From: an uncultured Kushneria sp.
GTDB taxonomy: Bacteria; Pseudomonadota; Gammaproteobacteria; Pseudomonadales; Halomonadaceae
Length of the DNA stretch: 64,000 nt
Direction of reading: 5' to 3'
Assembly: GCF_947497025.1 (NCBI RefSeq)
Contig: NZ_CANMFC010000004.1
Coordinates: 248,001-312,000 of the forward strand
In this document: positions 36,150-52,067 of the stretch, piece after piece
Layout of the letters: the number at the start of each line of letters is the position of its first letter
Position numbering within the stretch: the first letter of the stretch is position 1
Position numbers and translations under genes: made by a program
The notes under the pieces: generated by a model
Told to the model about the DNA's origin: nothing
What the model saw: the letters and a program-made list of their open reading frames with translations, nothing else
Database searches by the model: none

Positions 36150-36746
36150 GTGCCCAAGGTAGGTATGGAGCCCATTCGTCGGCAACAACTCATTGATGCC
36201 ACCATGGCCACAATCGATGAAGCAGGCCTGGCCGACAGCACCATCATTCAGATCTCGCGTCGTGCGGGGGTCTCTGCCGGCATTATCAGTCACTATTTTG
36301 GCGGGAAGGACGGGCTTCTGGAAGCCACCATGCGTCATATTCTCGCAGACCTCGGCGCCTCGGTTGCCCGAAGACGTCAGGCATTGAGTAGCGATGACGC
36401 GAGAGCGCATCTTTATGCGATTGTGGAAGGCAACTTTGATCGCAGCCAGGTCAGTCAGGCGGTGATGAAGACATGGCTGGCCTTCTGGACCACCAGTATG
36501 CACAAACCGGATCTGCAGCGACTGCAAAGGGTCAATGACCGTCGCCTCTATTCCAATATTACCTATCAGTTCCGAAAACATCTGAACCCTGAACAGGCCC
36601 GCACGGCCGCGCGTGGGCTGGCAGCTCTGATCGATGGCCTGTGGCTGCGCGGTGCGCTGTCGCCCGAGAAATTCGATATTTCAAACGCCATATGGCTTGC
36701 CTGTCGCTATGTTGATGAACAGCTTGATGGCAACGATACCGCCTGA
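36150..36746 (+). CDS. betI: Transcriptional repressor BetI (GTG start)
   Basis: '[62 protein letters not shown]'. Confidence 0.95.
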   Translation: MPKVGMEPIRRQQLIDATMATIDEAGLADSTIIQISRRAGVSAGIISHYFGGKDGLLEATMRHILADLGASVARRRQALSSDDARAHLYAIVEGNFDRSQVSQAVMKTWLAFWTTSMHKPDLQRLQRVNDRRLYSNITYQFRKHLNPEQARTAARGLAALIDGLWLRGALSPEKFDISNAIWLACRYVDEQLDGNDTA

Positions 36747-36797
36747 CGCCATATGACCTTTTGGCACTTTAAACCCATATTTATTCGGGAGAACCTC

Positions 36798-38267
36798 ATG
36801 GCCGTTTTCGATACCCAGCAGCTTTATATTGATGGCAAACGCGTTGATGCGACCTCTGGTGAAACCTTTCAGTCCATCAACCCCTATAATGGCGACGTAC
36901 TGGCCGAGATTCAGCAGGCTTCACAGGCCGATGTCGACCGGGCCGTTGAATCGGCGCGCCGCGGCCAGAAGATTTGGGCTGCGATGACTGGCGTGGAACG
37001 CTCGCGCATCCTCAACCGCGCCGTAGCTCTACTGCGTGAAAGAAATGACGAGATCGCTCGCATTGAATCGATGGACACCGGCAAGCCTCTGAGCGAAACC
37101 ACCGCGGTGGACATTGTCACCGGTGCCGATCAGCTCGAGTATTACGCAGGCCTTGCCGCTGCCGTTGAGGGTGAGCAGATCCCCATTCGCGCCGATTCAT
37201 TCGCCTATACACGCCGTGAGCCGCTTGGCGTATGTGCCGGCATCGGTGCCTGGAACTATCCGATCCAGATCGCCTGCTGGAAATCGGCACCGGCACTGGC
37301 CACCGGCAACGCCATGATATTAAAGCCCAGCGAAGTCACCCCAATGACCACGCTGATGCTGGCTGAAATTTTCACCGAGGCCGGCCTGCCCGATGGCGTC
37401 TTCAACGTGGTGCAGGGCGATGGACGGGTCGGCGCGATGCTGACCGAGCACCTCGGCATCGACAAGATCTCCTTTACCGGTGAGGTGGGTACCGGCAAGA
37501 AGGTCATGTCGTCTTCAGCCTCTTCTTCACTCAAGGAAGTCACCATGGAGCTGGGCGGCAAGTCTCCCCTGCTCGTCTTTGCCGATGCTGATCTCGATCG
37601 CGCTGCCGATGGCGCCATGATGGCCAACTTCTACTCCACCGGTCAGGTCTGCACCAACGGCACCCGCGTGTTTGTCGAGCGCTCGGTCAAAAAAGCGTTT
37701 GAAGCCAAACTGCTTGAGCGCGTCGAGCGGGTGAAGGCCGGCGACCCCATGGACGCGGCCACCAATTTTGGTCCACTGGTCAGCTTCGAGCACATGGAAA
37801 AGGTCTGCGAATACCTGGAAGCCGGCAAGCAGGATGGCGCCAGCCTACTGGTGGGAGGCTCACGCATGACCGACGGTGAATTTGGCAAGGGCGCCTTCGT
37901 GGCTCCCACCATTTTCACTGACTGCAGCGATGACATGCGCATTGTGAAGGAAGAGATCTTCGGCCCCATCATGTCGATTCTGGCCTTTGATGATGAAGAA
38001 GAGGTCATCCGTCGCGCCAATGACACAGAGTACGGCCTGGCCGCCGGCCTGTTCACTGATGGACTCAACCGCGCACATCGCGTCGTGCACCAGCTTGAAG
38101 CCGGCATCTGCTGGGTCAATACCTGGGGCGACAGCCCGGCACAGATGCCGGTAGGCGGTTACAAGCAATCCGGCGTGGGGCGCGAAAACGGTCTGCTGAC
38201 GCTTGCACACTACACGAAGGTCAAGTCGGTCCAGATCGAAATGGGCCCTTTTGAGTCGGCGTTCTAA
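36798..38267 (+). CDS. betB: Betaine aldehyde dehydrogenase
   Basis: ALDH motifs '[18 protein letters not shown]', '[12 protein letters not shown]'; operon. Confidence 0.96.
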   Translation: MAVFDTQQLYIDGKRVDATSGETFQSINPYNGDVLAEIQQASQADVDRAVESARRGQKIWAAMTGVERSRILNRAVALLRERNDEIARIESMDTGKPLSETTAVDIVTGADQLEYYAGLAAAVEGEQIPIRADSFAYTRREPLGVCAGIGAWNYPIQIACWKSAPALATGNAMILKPSEVTPMTTLMLAEIFTEAGLPDGVFNVVQGDGRVGAMLTEHLGIDKISFTGEVGTGKKVMSSSASSSLKEVTMELGGKSPLLVFADADLDRAADGAMMANFYSTGQVCTNGTRVFVERSVKKAFEAKLLERVERVKAGDPMDAATNFGPLVSFEHMEKVCEYLEAGKQDGASLLVGGSRMTDGEFGKGAFVAPTIFTDCSDDMRIVKEEIFGPIMSILAFDDEEEVIRRANDTEYGLAAGLFTDGLNRAHRVVHQLEAGICWVNTWGDSPAQMPVGGYKQSGVGRENGLLTLAHYTKVKSVQIEMGPFESAF

Positions 38268-38358
38268 ACACGGCGATGTCCCGTTTTAACAAGACGCAGG
38301 CACACGCGACATGCCTGCCTTTTTCGATTACCTGATCAAGGCACGCCAGGAGGGCTCT

Positions 38359-40062
38359 ATGGCTCACACTCGTGAATATGACTACATCATCATCGGTGCC
38401 GGTTCAGCCGGCAATGTGCTCGCTGCGCGTCTGACCGAAGACGATGATGTCACCGTTTTGCTGCTGGAAGCCGGTGGCCCGGACTACCGACTGGACTTTC
38501 GTACCCAGATGCCGGCAGCACTGGCCTATCCGTTACAGGGCAAGCAGTACAACTGGGCCTTTGAGACCGATCCTGAACCCTTCATGAACCATCGGCGCAT
38601 GGAGTGCGGGCGCGGCAAGGGCCTGGGGGGGTCATCACTGATCAACGGCATGTGCTATATCCGCGGTAATGCCATGGACCTGGAAGGCTGGGCCGAGCAG
38701 CCCGGTCTCGATGACTGGGCCTACGCCAACTGCCTGCCCTACTACAAAAAAGCCGAGACTCGCGACATCGGTGGCAACGACTACCACGGTGATCACGGCC
38801 CGGTACATGTGGCCACGCCCAAACCGACTACCAATCCGCTCAACCGCGCCTTTATCGAGGCCGGCAAGCAGGCAGGCTACGGTGAGACCGACGACCTCAA
38901 CGGTCACAAGCAGGAAGGTTTCGGGCCGATGGATCGCACCACCACGCCCAATGGCCGTCGCTCATCGACGGCCCGCGGCTATCTGGATATTGCTCGTCAT
39001 CGCAGCAACCTGACCATCGAAACCCGAGCGATGACCGATCGCATTTTGTTCGAGGGCAAAAAGGCCACAGGCGTTGCCTATTCGCGCAAGGGCCAGGACG
39101 AGCAGGTGCATGCCCGTCGGGAAGTGCTGCTGTGTGCAGGCGCCATCGCCTCGCCGGCCATCCTGCAGCGCTCAGGCGTCGGCGATCCCGAATGGCTTGA
39201 AGAGATGAGCATCGATGTGGTGCACGCGCTGCCGGGGGTGGGCAAAAATCTGCAGGACCACCTGGAAATGTACATTCAGTACGAGTGCAAGCAGCCCATT
39301 ACGCTTTATTCGGCGCTGAAGTGGTACAACCAGCCTAAAATCGGTGCAGAGTGGCTGTTTCAGGGCAAGGGTATCGGGGCCAGCAACCAGTTCGAGGCCG
39401 GTGGTTTCATTCGTACCGACGAAGGCGAATCGTGGCCCAACCTGCAGTATCACTTCCTGCCGTGCGCGATCAGTTACAACGGCAAGAGTGCCGTCCAGGC
39501 GCATGGCTTTCAGGCCCACGTAGGCTCCATGCGCTCCAAAAGCCGTGGCCGGATCAAAATCAAATCGCGCAATCCCTCGGAGGCGCCCAGCATCCTCTTT
39601 AATTACATGAGCGAGGAGCGCGACTGGCAGGAATTCCGGGATGCCATCCGCGTGACGCGACGCATCATTGAACAACCGGCCATGGACCCTTACCGCGGTC
39701 GTGAAATTGCGCCCGGGCCGGAGGTTCAGAGCGATGAGCAGCTCGATGAATTCGTGCGCAACCATGCTGAAACCGCCTACCACCCCTGCGGCAGCTGTCG
39801 GATGGGGGAAGGCCCGGATGCCGTGGTCGACGGTCAGGGGCGGGTGCATGGCATGGAAGGTCTGCGGGTGATCGATGCCTCTCTCATGCCCGTCATCGTG
39901 ACCGGTAACCTGAACGCCACCACCATCATGATGGCGGAGAAACTGGCCGATGTTGTCCGTGGCCGTGCACCGCTGCGCCCTCTGACCGAAGTGCCCTTCT
40001 ACACGGCGCAGAAGGCCAATCAGAACGATCGTGAGGCCGAGACCGCGAAAGCGCACCAATAG
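38359..40062 (+). CDS. betA: Choline dehydrogenase
   Basis: GMC oxidoreductase '[22 protein letters not shown]', '[18 protein letters not shown]'. Confidence 0.96.
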   Translation: MAHTREYDYIIIGAGSAGNVLAARLTEDDDVTVLLLEAGGPDYRLDFRTQMPAALAYPLQGKQYNWAFETDPEPFMNHRRMECGRGKGLGGSSLINGMCYIRGNAMDLEGWAEQPGLDDWAYANCLPYYKKAETRDIGGNDYHGDHGPVHVATPKPTTNPLNRAFIEAGKQAGYGETDDLNGHKQEGFGPMDRTTTPNGRRSSTARGYLDIARHRSNLTIETRAMTDRILFEGKKATGVAYSRKGQDEQVHARREVLLCAGAIASPAILQRSGVGDPEWLEEMSIDVVHALPGVGKNLQDHLEMYIQYECKQPITLYSALKWYNQPKIGAEWLFQGKGIGASNQFEAGGFIRTDEGESWPNLQYHFLPCAISYNGKSAVQAHGFQAHVGSMRSKSRGRIKIKSRNPSEAPSILFNYMSEERDWQEFRDAIRVTRRIIEQPAMDPYRGREIAPGPEVQSDEQLDEFVRNHAETAYHPCGSCRMGEGPDAVVDGQGRVHGMEGLRVIDASLMPVIVTGNLNATTIMMAEKLADVVRGRAPLRPLTEVPFYTAQKANQNDREAETAKAHQ

Positions 40063-40086
40063 CGCCAGGGAAATCTGCCAACAAAA

Positions 40087-40108
40087 ACACCGGGCCATGG
40101 CCCGGTGT
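40087..40108. terminator. Bidirectional terminator between betA and edd
   Basis: ACACCGGGCCATGGCCCGGTGT, 22-nt perfect palindrome between convergent genes. Confidence 0.7.
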
Positions 40109-40129
40109 CTGTCGTTCATGATGACCGGC

Positions 40130-42001
<1,872 letters not shown>

Positions 42002-42328
42002 GAAAACCTCACCTGTCACGGTCTTGATGGGAAGTGGATCAGTCTATCCGAATTATCTCATCCTTGTAGTTAAACTACCTTTTGCGTCTGCCACAATTCC
42101 CGAGCCGTGAAACGACCCCATCCCAATGATGAGGTAAACTGACCGCCTGTAGGCCAAATAATGTCATTCCATGGACCGAGCACATGAATAAGGGCCATGA
42201 CCTCATGTGATGTCCCTGGTTTTTCCTCAATCATCGTCAATAAAAACGTTAACCTGACACTCTCTGCCGACAGGTGCCTGCCCGGCGCCCGTCGTGGAAA
42301 ACAACAGCCTGACAACGGAAGTGGACGC

Positions 42329-43597
42329 ATGCCTCACCCCTCAACGCGCCGTGTTTTCGCCAAGCGTGTGCTTTTCTGGACCCTGTTGCTTTTGATCGGT
42401 CTGGTCGCCCTGTGGTGGTTTTTTCTGCGCGACAGCTCTGAAAGTAATGACAAGAACGGACCAGACGCGTCCATGCCACGGGCAGCCGTGGCGGCTGTCA
42501 CCGCGCAACAGGGAGACTTCCCGGTCACTCTGAGCGCGCTGGGCACCGTGCGTTCGCTTTCAAGCATCGAAGTTCGACCCCGCGTCGAGGGCGAGCTGGT
42601 CTCGGTCGATTTCAGGGAAGGTCAGCGCGTTGAAAGGGGTCAGGTGCTGGCGCATATCGATGATCGTATCTATCAGGCCCAGCTGGCCCAGGCCAATGCC
42701 GAGCTGACCCAGAACCAGGCGCAGCTCGCCACGGCACGAGAAGACTTAAAACGTTACGAAAATCTAAGCCGCGCCAATAATGTCTCGCGTCAGGATCTGG
42801 AGACTCAGCGCCAGCTGGTCCGGCAGTATCAGGGGGCCGTGGAAGGCTCACGCGCCAGCGTCCAGGACGCACAGGTTCAGCTGGACTACACCACCGTACG
42901 GGCCCCGGCCGGCGGCATCATTGGTCTGCGCAACGTAGACCCGGGCAATATCGTTTCGACCGGCGACGACAACCCTATCGCCACCCTGACCTCACTTGAC
43001 CCCATTTCAGTCGTTTTCTCCCTGCCCGGTCAGTATCTCTCCCGGATCCGCAGCAGCATGCAGCAGGGCCCCATGACGGTCAGTATCATGGACGACAGTG
43101 CGACCGACACGATAGCCAAAGGTGAGCTGACCAGCATCGATAGCGCCATTAACACCGACACCGGCACAGCACGACTGCGTGCGCGGTTGGATAACGACGA
43201 CGAGCAGCTTTTCCCCAACGCCTTTGTCAACGTGGAACTTACCCTGGCCACACTGGAAAACGTGGTGATTGTCCCCGAAACCGCCATTCAGAACAGTGAG
43301 TCAGGCAACCATGTCTATGTGGTGGACGACAGCGACACCGTGCACCAGCGCAGCGTGAGCGTGGGGGCCAGTGACGATCTGCATGCCGTGATCGACTCGG
43401 GGATTGAGGTCGGCGAGCGCGTGGTGGTAGATGGTGTGGATCGCCTGCGCGATGGCGCCAGCGTCAATGTGGTCAGCAACAACCTGCCGGGCGAGAGCGA
43501 TACCCGTCACGACACGCCACCGGCGGGTGAGTCCACCAACGAAGGTCAGTTAAAGGCCACTGACGCACCCACGGACGAGGGTGATCGCTCGTCATGA
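42329..43597 (+). CDS. RND efflux periplasmic adaptor, MdtA-like
   Basis: '[41 protein letters not shown]...[20 protein letters not shown]'. Confidence 0.92.
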   Translation: MPHPSTRRVFAKRVLFWTLLLLIGLVALWWFFLRDSSESNDKNGPDASMPRAAVAAVTAQQGDFPVTLSALGTVRSLSSIEVRPRVEGELVSVDFREGQRVERGQVLAHIDDRIYQAQLAQANAELTQNQAQLATAREDLKRYENLSRANNVSRQDLETQRQLVRQYQGAVEGSRASVQDAQVQLDYTTVRAPAGGIIGLRNVDPGNIVSTGDDNPIATLTSLDPISVVFSLPGQYLSRIRSSMQQGPMTVSIMDDSATDTIAKGELTSIDSAINTDTGTARLRARLDNDDEQLFPNAFVNVELTLATLENVVIVPETAIQNSESGNHVYVVDDSDTVHQRSVSVGASDDLHAVIDSGIEVGERVVVDGVDRLRDGASVNVVSNNLPGESDTRHDTPPAGESTNEGQLKATDAPTDEGDRSS

Positions 43598-46500
43598 ACC
43601 CGTCGCGTCTTTTCATTGTTCGACCGGTGGCGACATCGCTGATCATGCTGGCCATCCTGCTGTCCGGCGTCATGGCTTATCGACTTTTGCCGGTGGCCTC
43701 CCTGCCGGAGGTGGATTACCCCACCATTCAGGTCACGACGCTCTACCCGGGGGCCAGCCCCGAGATCATGCTGTCCAATGTCACCTCACCGCTGGAGGAT
43801 CAGCTCGGGCAGATATCAGGACTCGAGGACATGCGCTCCACCAGTACCGGTGGCGCGTCGCTGGTGACCTTGCGCTTTGGCCTTGACAGCGATCTGGGCG
43901 TGGCCGAACAGGACGTGCAGGCCGCCATCAATCAGGCCAGCAATCTGCTGCCCGATGACCTGCCCATGCCGCCAAGCTACAGCAAGGTCAACCCGGCGGA
44001 TGCGCCGGTCATGACCCTGGCGGTGCGCTCGGACAATCTGCCGCTGACACGTGTCTATGATCTGGTGGATACCCGCCTGGTGCAGCGACTGTCACAGATC
44101 AGTGGTGTCGGTCTGGTATCACTGTCGGGCGGCCATGAACCCGCCATTCGCATTGACGGTGACGCCCGTCAAATGGCGGCACATGGTCTGGACATGGAGG
44201 CCGTGCGCAACGCCATTGCCGCGGCCAACGTCAATCAGCCCAAGGGCACGCTGTATGGCCCCTACCGGGCGCTGACGATCGATGCCAACGATCAGCTCAC
44301 CTCTGCTGACCAGTACCGCGACCTGATCGTCAAATATGACAACGACATGCCGCTGCGCCTGCGCGATATCGCAAGCGTCCACGAGGGCTCGGAAAATGCC
44401 TGGCTGACCGCCTGGGCCAATCGCGATCCGGCGTTGATCATCAGCGTCCAGCGCCAGCCCGGCGCCAATGTCACCAGCGTGGTTGATGATATCCGCCGCC
44501 AGCTGCCCGAACTGCAGGCGAGCCTGCCAGACAGCGTGGATATTTCGGTGCTCAGCGACCGTACCCAGACCATTCGTGCTTCGGTCGAGGATACCCAGTT
44601 CGAGCTCGTACTGGCCGTGGGACTGGTCATCCTCATCACCTTTTTGTTTTTGCGCAACATCCCGGCCACCATCATCCCGAGCCTGGCCGTACCCATGTCG
44701 CTGATCGGCACCTTTGGTGTCATGCACCTAGCAGGATTCAGCCTCAACAATCTCACCCTGATGGCGCTGACAATTGCCACCGGCTTTGTCATCGATGATG
44801 CCATCGTGGTGCTGGAAAACATCATTCGCTACCTGGAAAAGGGCGAAAAACCCATTGATGCGGCGCTCAAGGGCGCCAAACAGATCTTTTTCACCATCAT
44901 CTCGTTGACCGTATCGCTGGTGGCAGTGCTGATCCCGCTGCTGTTCATGCAGGATGTGGTCGGTCGCCTGTTCCGAGAGTTTGCCGTTACGCTGGCCGTC
45001 GCCATCGTGATCTCGGCGTTCATTTCCCTGACGCTGACCCCCATGCTGTGCGCGAAAATGCTCAAGGCGCGCGCACCAAAAGATGGCGCCCACCAGGTAG
45101 ATGAGGCTCAGACACACGCCGAAAGCTACGCGGGGCTTTTCGGCCGACTGCTGCGTCTTTACGACCGCGGGCTTAAATGGGTGCTGCGCCATCAGCGTCT
45201 GACGCTGGCTGTGGCCGTCATCACCTTTGGCGTCACCGCGCTTTTATATCTGGCCATCCCCAAGGGGCTTTTCCCGCAGCAGGACACCGGCGCCATTCGC
45301 GGCATCAGCGAAGCCGATCAGTCCATCTCCTTTGAGGCGATGGCCGAGCATCAAAAGGCGCTGGCAGACATTATCCTCAAGGATCCGGCAGTGGAGAGCT
45401 TCTCCTCGACCATCGGTGTCAACGAGGACAACAGCACACTCAACACCGGACGCTTTCAGATCAATCTCAAGCCACTGGCCGACCGGGACGGTGCTCAGGC
45501 GGTTATCGAGCGGCTCAACGAGAAGAGTCGGTCCGTGGCCGGCATGCGACTTTACCTGCAGCCGCTGCAGGATTTGACACTGGATGACAACGTCAGCCGC
45601 TATCAGTACCAGATGTCGGTGACCAACAACGATGCAGACCTCCTGTCTCACGACGTGGATGCCCTGCTCCAGCGGGCCCGTCAGTCGCCGGCCATTTCCG
45701 GTATGGCCTCGGACCTGCAGGAGCGCGGCCTTCAGCTCTATCTGGACATTGATCGCGACCGGGCCAGCCGGCTGGGCATCAGCGTCAGTGATATCGACGC
45801 CACGCTCTACAATGCCTTTGGCCAGCGCCTGATCTCGACCATTTTTACCCAGTCCAACCAGTACCGGGTAGTGATGAACGTCGCCGACGGCCAGCAGCGC
45901 GGCCCCTCGGCGCTGGACCGTCTCTATCTCGAGGCCGACAGCGGTGACATGGTGCCATTGACGTCACTGGTCAGCGTCGAACAGCGCTATACCAGCCTTT
46001 CACTGTCGCGACAAAACCGCATTGCCGCCGCCAACGTCTCCTTTGACGTGGCGCCCGGCTACTCACTGTCAGAAGCCTTTGATGCCATTGATGAGGCCAG
46101 CCAGCAGGCGGACCTCGACCGGGATACGCAGCTGGCCTATCAGGGCGCCGCACTCGGGTTTGCCGGTTCCACGGCCAATACGCTGCTGCTGATTCTGGCC
46201 GCCGTGGTGGTGATGTATATCGTGCTGGGCGTGCTTTATGAGAGCTATATCCATCCACTGACCATTCTCTCCACCCTGCCCTCCGCGGCCATCGGGGCAT
46301 TGCTGGCGCTGATGATCACCGGGAACGATCTGGGCATGGTGGGCATCATCGGCATCATTTTGCTGATCGGGATCGTCAAGAAAAACGCCATCATGATGAT
46401 CGACTTTGCCCTCGACGGTCAGCGCCGTCAGGGGCTTGCCCCGCATGAGGCCATCTATCGGGCGGCACTGCTGCGCTTTCGTCCCATCATGATGACCACC

Positions 46501-46731
46501 TTTGCTGCGCTCTTTGGCGCCATTCCGCTGATGCTCTCCAGCGGCTTCGGCTCGGAGCTGCGTCAGCCGCTGGGCCTGGCCATGGTGGGCGGACTGCTGG
46601 TCAGTCAGCTGCTGACACTGTTTACCACCCCGGTCATCTATCTGTTCTTTGATCGTCTGGCCAGCAGGTGGCCCCCTCGCGATGACAACAATACTGCCAT
46701 CGACGACACCACCGATGGGCATGCCTCATGA
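43594..46731 (+). CDS. RND efflux transporter, MdtB-like
   Basis: AcrB-family, 1045 aa, start overlaps adaptor stop. Confidence 0.93.
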   Translation: MNPSRLFIVRPVATSLIMLAILLSGVMAYRLLPVASLPEVDYPTIQVTTLYPGASPEIMLSNVTSPLEDQLGQISGLEDMRSTSTGGASLVTLRFGLDSDLGVAEQDVQAAINQASNLLPDDLPMPPSYSKVNPADAPVMTLAVRSDNLPLTRVYDLVDTRLVQRLSQISGVGLVSLSGGHEPAIRIDGDARQMAAHGLDMEAVRNAIAAANVNQPKGTLYGPYRALTIDANDQLTSADQYRDLIVKYDNDMPLRLRDIASVHEGSENAWLTAWANRDPALIISVQRQPGANVTSVVDDIRRQLPELQASLPDSVDISVLSDRTQTIRASVEDTQFELVLAVGLVILITFLFLRNIPATIIPSLAVPMSLIGTFGVMHLAGFSLNNLTLMALTIATGFVIDDAIVVLENIIRYLEKGEKPIDAALKGAKQIFFTIISLTVSLVAVLIPLLFMQDVVGRLFREFAVTLAVAIVISAFISLTLTPMLCAKMLKARAPKDGAHQVDEAQTHAESYAGLFGRLLRLYDRGLKWVLRHQRLTLAVAVITFGVTALLYLAIPKGLFPQQDTGAIRGISEADQSISFEAMAEHQKALADIILKDPAVESFSSTIGVNEDNSTLNTGRFQINLKPLADRDGAQAVIERLNEKSRSVAGMRLYLQPLQDLTLDDNVSRYQYQMSVTNNDADLLSHDVDALLQRARQSPAISGMASDLQERGLQLYLDIDRDRASRLGISVSDIDATLYNAFGQRLISTIFTQSNQYRVVMNVADGQQRGPSALDRLYLEADSGDMVPLTSLVSVEQRYTSLSLSRQNRIAAANVSFDVAPGYSLSEAFDAIDEASQQADLDRDTQLAYQGAALGFAGSTANTLLLILAAVVVMYIVLGVLYESYIHPLTILSTLPSAAIGALLALMITGNDLGMVGIIGIILLIGIVKKNAIMMIDFALDGQRRQGLAPHEAIYRAALLRFRPIMMTTFAALFGAIPLMLSSGFGSELRQPLGLAMVGGLLVSQLLTLFTTPVIYLFFDRLASRWPPRDDNNTAIDDTTDGHAS

Positions 46732-49700
46732 GTCTGTCCTCACCCTTTATTCAGCGACCGATCGCCACCTCGCTTTTGACGATGGCGATCATTCTGGGCG
46801 GGCTGCTCTCCTACATGCGCCTGCCGGTGGCCCCGTTGCCGGCGGTGTCATTTCCGACCGTACTGGTCACGGCCAGTCTCTCCGGGGCCAACCCGGAGAC
46901 CATGGCGTCAACGGTGGCCACGCCGCTGGAGCGTTCGCTGGGCCAGATTGCCGGGATCACCCAGATGACCTCGTCAAGCTCGGAGGGCTCCACCAGTGTC
47001 GTCATCCAGTTCGAACTGGAAAAGGACATCAACGAAGCTGCCCGTGAGGTTCAAGCGGCCATCAACCGGGCCGAGGCGCTGCTGCCCAGCGCCATGACCA
47101 GCTCTCCCAGACTTCGAAAACTCAATCCGGCCGACTCACCGATCATGCTGCTGTCGCTGACCAGCGCCGAGATCGACAAGGGCACACTTTATAATCTGGC
47201 CGATCAGGACATTGCCCCGCGCATTGCACAAGTGGAAGGTGTCTCCCGCGTCAGCGTCGGCGGCAGCTCCTCGCCGGCAGTCCGGATCACGCTTAACCCG
47301 CGCAAGCTCGAAAATGCCGGTATCAGCCTTGATCAGATTCGCGACGCCATCAATGCCGCCAACAGCAACCAGCCCACCGGATTCACCGAAGATGATCGGT
47401 ATCGCTGGAGTATTCATACCGATTCACAAATGTTCGAGCCACAGGGCTATCGCGACCTGATCATCCAGCGTGATGGCGATCACATCATGCGTCTGGGCGA
47501 TGTGGCCAACGTGGAAAAAAGCGTCGAGGACATCTACAACGTCGGTTTTTACAACCGCCAGCCCGCAGTGGTGATCGTGGTCAGCCCGGCCAGCGACGCC
47601 AATGTGATCGAGACCATCAATCGCATCAAGGAGCGCCTGCCCGGTATCCATGCAGCCCTCCCCGCCAGTGCCGACCTGCATACGGTGCTGGATCGCTCAC
47701 CCGGCATCAGCGCCTCGCTGCATGAAACCCAGATCACCCTGATTCTGGCCGTGATTCTGGTGGTCATGGTGGTGTTCATCTTTTTGCGCAACCCGCGGGC
47801 CACGCTGATCCCGAGCGCCGTCATCCCGGTATCGCTTTTGGGCACCTTCATGGTGATGTATCTGCTGGGCTATTCGCTCAACACGCTGTCACTGATGGCG
47901 CTGATCATTGCCATCGGCTTTGTGGTCGATGATGCCATTGTGGTGGTGGAAAACATTGCCAGACACATTGAAGCCGGCATGGATGTGCGCCAGGCCGCTC
48001 TGCTGGGTGCTCGCGAAGTGGGCTTTACGGTGCTGTCAATGAGTGTCTCGCTGGTCGCCGTGTTCGTGCCACTGCTGTTTCTTGGCGGGTTTATCGGTCG
48101 ACTGTTTCACGAGTTTGCCGTGACGCTGGCCACCGCCGTCATGGTCTCACTGCTGGTGTCACTGACCCTGACCCCGATGTTGTGCTCAAGATGGCTGAAA
48201 ATGGCCGCCCACCATCGTGCTCCCGGTCGCCTGCAGCGAGGCATCGAGCATTGCGGGCGGGGCATTCTGACAGGCTATGAGCGCACACTGGATGTCGCGC
48301 TGCGCCATCGGCGCCTGACGCTTTTGTCGCTGGTGGCGGTGATTGTGCTCAACGGCTTTTTGTACGTGCACATCGACAAGGGGTTCGTGCCCGATCAGGA
48401 CACGGGCCGGCTGATCGGCGCGGTACGTGGCGATCAAAGCATCTCGTTTGATGCCATGTCGACCAAGCTGGACATGGCGCGGGATCGCCTGCTGGCCGAT
48501 GACTCGGTCGCCAGCGTTCTGGGCTTTCTGGGTGGCAGCGGCCCGTCCGGTGGCGGCGTCAATTCCGCCACGATGTTTGTGACCTTAAAGGAGGAGCGTA
48601 CGGGTGACACCAATGCCAACGGCAACCGGCTTTCCGGGCTGATGAGCGACATCCCCGGGGTGCAGGTATTCATGCGCGGCCTGCAGGATCTGCGCATGGG
48701 CGGGCGTTCATCCAGCAACAGCCAGTACGAGCTGACGCTTAAAAGCGATGATCTATCGCTGCTGCAGGAGTGGTCTCCGCGCGTGGCGCAGGCCATGCGT
48801 GGCATTTCGGAAATTACCGGCGTGGACAGCGACAGTCGCGATGGCGGCCAGGCCATCAAACTGGTGGTAGACCGCGATCTGGCCGCGAGACTGGGGCTGA
48901 GCATGCGCGACATCGATACCCTTCTGGGCAACGCCTTTGCCCAGGGACAGATTTCAAGCGTCTATGAAGGCACCAATCAGTATTACGTGGTGCTGGAAGT
49001 CGCCCAGCAGTGGCAGCGCTCGGCCAGAGCGCTGGAGATGATGCATATCGTCAACGATGACGGCAGCCCCATACCGCTGTCGGCCTTCAGCCACTACGAG
49101 CGCAGTACCAGCCCAATCAGTGTCAGCCATCAGGGCCAGTTTGCCGCCGCTACGGTGTCGTTCAATTTAAGCGAGGGCGTGTCACTGTCCCGCGCCACCG
49201 ACATCATCAGTGACCGGCTGGATCGTCTGCACCTGCCCACGGATGTACAGGCCGATTTCGAGGGCAGCGCCGCCAGCTTTCAGAGCGGCGTCGAGGCCAT
49301 GCCCTGGCTGATACTGGCGGCCCTGGTCACGGTCTATCTGGTGCTGGGTATCCTTTATGAGAGCTACATCCACCCGCTGACGATCCTGTCCACCCTGCCC
49401 TCGGGCGGTATCGGCGCGCTGCTGGCACTGATGTGGCTGGACAAGCCCTTCACCCTGATTGCCCTGATCGGCATTATCCTGCTGATCGGCGTGGTCAAGA
49501 AAAACGCCATCATGCTGGTCGACTTTGCCCTGAGCGCCGAGCGCGAGCGCGGTCTCTCTGCACAGGATGCCGTTCGTGAGGCGGCCCTGGTGCGCTTTCG
49601 CCCCATCATGATGACCACGCTGGCGGCCATTCTGGGCGCCCTGCCGCTGATGTTCGGCACCGATGAAAATGCCGCCCTGCGGGCCCCGCTGGGCATCTCC

Positions 49701-49790
49701 ATTGTGGGCGGGCTGATCGTCAGCCAGATTTTGACGCTTTATACCACCCCCGTGGTCTATCTCTATCTGGATCGTTTGAGACGACGCTAA
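46728..49790 (+). CDS. RND efflux transporter, MdtC-like
   Basis: AcrB-family, 1020 aa, 4-nt overlap with upstream RND. Confidence 0.93.
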   Translation: MSLSSPFIQRPIATSLLTMAIILGGLLSYMRLPVAPLPAVSFPTVLVTASLSGANPETMASTVATPLERSLGQIAGITQMTSSSSEGSTSVVIQFELEKDINEAAREVQAAINRAEALLPSAMTSSPRLRKLNPADSPIMLLSLTSAEIDKGTLYNLADQDIAPRIAQVEGVSRVSVGGSSSPAVRITLNPRKLENAGISLDQIRDAINAANSNQPTGFTEDDRYRWSIHTDSQMFEPQGYRDLIIQRDGDHIMRLGDVANVEKSVEDIYNVGFYNRQPAVVIVVSPASDANVIETINRIKERLPGIHAALPASADLHTVLDRSPGISASLHETQITLILAVILVVMVVFIFLRNPRATLIPSAVIPVSLLGTFMVMYLLGYSLNTLSLMALIIAIGFVVDDAIVVVENIARHIEAGMDVRQAALLGAREVGFTVLSMSVSLVAVFVPLLFLGGFIGRLFHEFAVTLATAVMVSLLVSLTLTPMLCSRWLKMAAHHRAPGRLQRGIEHCGRGILTGYERTLDVALRHRRLTLLSLVAVIVLNGFLYVHIDKGFVPDQDTGRLIGAVRGDQSISFDAMSTKLDMARDRLLADDSVASVLGFLGGSGPSGGGVNSATMFVTLKEERTGDTNANGNRLSGLMSDIPGVQVFMRGLQDLRMGGRSSSNSQYELTLKSDDLSLLQEWSPRVAQAMRGISEITGVDSDSRDGGQAIKLVVDRDLAARLGLSMRDIDTLLGNAFAQGQISSVYEGTNQYYVVLEVAQQWQRSARALEMMHIVNDDGSPIPLSAFSHYERSTSPISVSHQGQFAAATVSFNLSEGVSLSRATDIISDRLDRLHLPTDVQADFEGSAASFQSGVEAMPWLILAALVTVYLVLGILYESYIHPLTILSTLPSGGIGALLALMWLDKPFTLIALIGIILLIGVVKKNAIMLVDFALSAERERGLSAQDAVREAALVRFRPIMMTTLAAILGALPLMFGTDENAALRAPLGISIVGGLIVSQILTLYTTPVVYLYLDRLRRR

Positions 49791-50009
49791 CGACTCATTT
49801 TGTCGATCCCTTTTTTCTGATGACCCTGTGACAAGCATCGTCAGTGTTTCTGACGGTGTTTTTTTGTGCCTGCCAAGGGTTAACCACACTTAAACCATAA
49901 ACAGCATTTATCAATTTGGTAGCAAATGGTAAGTTACAACGCGACAAAAATAGCCTACGACAATAACAATTCGCTACAAACCTCATAACAAGGATCTTCA
50001 GAACAGCTC

Positions 50010-51437
50010 ATGACATCAGGAACCGATTCACGACGTCTGAAAGCACTGACGCTCTCTCTGAGCATTGCCACGGCCATGACCGCTACCGCCGCGCAGGCCG
50101 CCCCGGAAGACCAACAGACCATCGAGGCACTGCGCGCGCAGCTCCAGCAGATGCAGCAAAGACTTGATCGTCTGGAACAACAGCAGGCAGCCGGCACTTC
50201 CGGTGGCCAACAGGAAGTCGCCAATCAGGGCGGGGAAAAGAGCAATACGGCGACGACGCCTGACCCACAGCAGTCAGAACCACGTCCTCAGCAGAATCTG
50301 GCCCAGGAAAACAGCTCAGCCATCGAGCAGATGCAGCAAACAAAGTTCAGCGGCCAGCTTCAGTTTAATGGCAGCTTCAACGACTGGAGCGAGCAGAGCA
50401 AGGACACCACCGGTGATCTGGATTTCGGCAAGTTCGTCCTCGCGGTCAATGGCGAAGTGGACGATCTGGAATATGATATCGAATATCGCTTCTATGACGG
50501 CTACCAGTTCCTGAAGTCAGGCTGGCTCGGCTTCAATCCCAATGACGATGACACCATCCGGGTCGGTCTGGTCCAGACGCCCTTTGGCAACATGGATTAC
50601 GGCTATCAGGGGTGGTATGGCACCCTGCCCTATCTCGCCGGTTTCAACGACAACCAGAACGCCGGGATCAAGTGGGACCATCATCAGGGCCCGTGGGATA
50701 TTTCGCTGGCCTTTTTCAAAAGTGATAACCTGGGCAGCGGTAACGAACACTATGGCGCCAACGCTGTAGGTGGGACAGATGACGCTGTATATGACGATGA
50801 TGGTGCGCTGACAAGTCGTGGCAATCAGGGCAACAGCGAGGAAAACCAGCTCGCGCTCCGTAGCGGCTACACCTTTAATCACGGCGAGGACTACTCGACC
50901 CAGCTCAACGTCTCGGCCAAGGGCGGTCAGCTGTATAACGAGCAGACCAATCGCAGCGGTGACAACTGGTCGGCGGCCATCGGCGTGGATGGGTCATACG
51001 GCAACTGGCGTACCATGTTTCAGGCCACGACCTATGAATATAACCCCAAGAATCCGTCGGAAGCGCAGTCCGGTATCTCCGATAACGCCATCCAGATCGG
51101 CGCCTTTGGTTTCAACTATCTGATCCCGAAACGCGGTCAAATGTACACGGCCAGCGCCAGCTACAGCATGGATGTCGACTGGGGCCCCGTTGAAAACCTG
51201 TTTTTCTTCAACGACTTCAGTTACATCGACCCGTCCGATGATTTTGCCTCCATCAACGGCGGCTTTGGCGATCAGGATGATCCCATGCTCAATGATCTGG
51301 GCGTGCTGGTCACTGCCGGCCCCTACTTTGCCTGGTTTGACATCATCACCAACAAAAACGGGCTGAACTACTTTGGCTCGCCGGTCAATGACAAGTGGCA
51401 CACCAGCGTCCAGACCAATTTCGGCATCAATTTCTAA
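50010..51437 (+). CDS. Outer membrane porin
   Basis: Signal peptide, coiled-coil, beta-barrel pattern ending ...VQTNFGINF. Confidence 0.8.
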   Translation: MTSGTDSRRLKALTLSLSIATAMTATAAQAAPEDQQTIEALRAQLQQMQQRLDRLEQQQAAGTSGGQQEVANQGGEKSNTATTPDPQQSEPRPQQNLAQENSSAIEQMQQTKFSGQLQFNGSFNDWSEQSKDTTGDLDFGKFVLAVNGEVDDLEYDIEYRFYDGYQFLKSGWLGFNPNDDDTIRVGLVQTPFGNMDYGYQGWYGTLPYLAGFNDNQNAGIKWDHHQGPWDISLAFFKSDNLGSGNEHYGANAVGGTDDAVYDDDGALTSRGNQGNSEENQLALRSGYTFNHGEDYSTQLNVSAKGGQLYNEQTNRSGDNWSAAIGVDGSYGNWRTMFQATTYEYNPKNPSEAQSGISDNAIQIGAFGFNYLIPKRGQMYTASASYSMDVDWGPVENLFFFNDFSYIDPSDDFASINGGFGDQDDPMLNDLGVLVTAGPYFAWFDIITNKNGLNYFGSPVNDKWHTSVQTNFGINF

Positions 51438-51451
51438 AGGCCGATGACCAT

Positions 51452-51482
51452 AAAAAACCCCGGCACAGCCCGGGGTTTTTTA
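51452..51482. terminator. Rho-independent terminator
   Basis: AAACCCCGG-CACAGC-CCGGGGTTTTTT. Confidence 0.9.
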
Positions 51483-51494
51483 TGATGGTATCGA

Positions 51495-52067
51495 TCAAAC
51501 CAATGTATGGAAATGCTCAAGACCTTCGGTAAAGCGTGTCTTGTAACGCTCAAAAAGTGCGGGATCGCGCTTGAAGGCACGCAGTACGGCATCTGCTTGA
51601 AAATCCACCACCTCCGGCGCCATTGATAATGAATCAACGCTGGAGCGCGCGTTGAAACCGGTGCGCAGCTCACTGTCGGTGTGGCGATACCAGCGTTCGA
51701 AACCAAAGGTGGTAAAAAAGGCTTCAAGCCCTGGGTCAGACGTTGTGACCCGCATTGCGGTGGATTCCCCAAGCCTTGCCACCAGCCGACGGCCATACCC
51801 TCTTCCCCGCTTTTTCTTGGGGGTGCCCAAAAGCCTGAGTGCCACCCCGCGCCCTTCCACTTCAAGCGTAAGGAGCGCTACGGAGCAAAGCCTTTTGCCG
51901 TCATCGAAAAGAGCCACGATACGGGCCGATTCCTGCTCCAGCAGTCGGCTCACACCGGCAAACTCCACCAGAGGCGCAAGCCCCGCTTCTCGTCCGAATA
52001 CGCTGGCACAGAGCATGGCCAGACAGGCATCCCGATCCCGTGTGTCGGTGATATATGAAATCTTCAA
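51495..52067 (-). CDS. GNAT-like acetyltransferase
   Basis: 'LLGTPKKKRGRGYGRRLVARL' and 'TTFGFERWYRHT'. Confidence 0.6.
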   Translation of the reverse strand: MKISYITDTRDRDACLAMLCASVFGREAGLAPLVEFAGVSRLLEQESARIVALFDDGKRLCSVALLTLEVEGRGVALRLLGTPKKKRGRGYGRRLVARLGESTAMRVTTSDPGLEAFFTTFGFERWYRHTDSELRTGFNARSSVDSLSMAPEVVDFQADAVLRAFKRDPALFERYKTRFTEGLEHFHTLV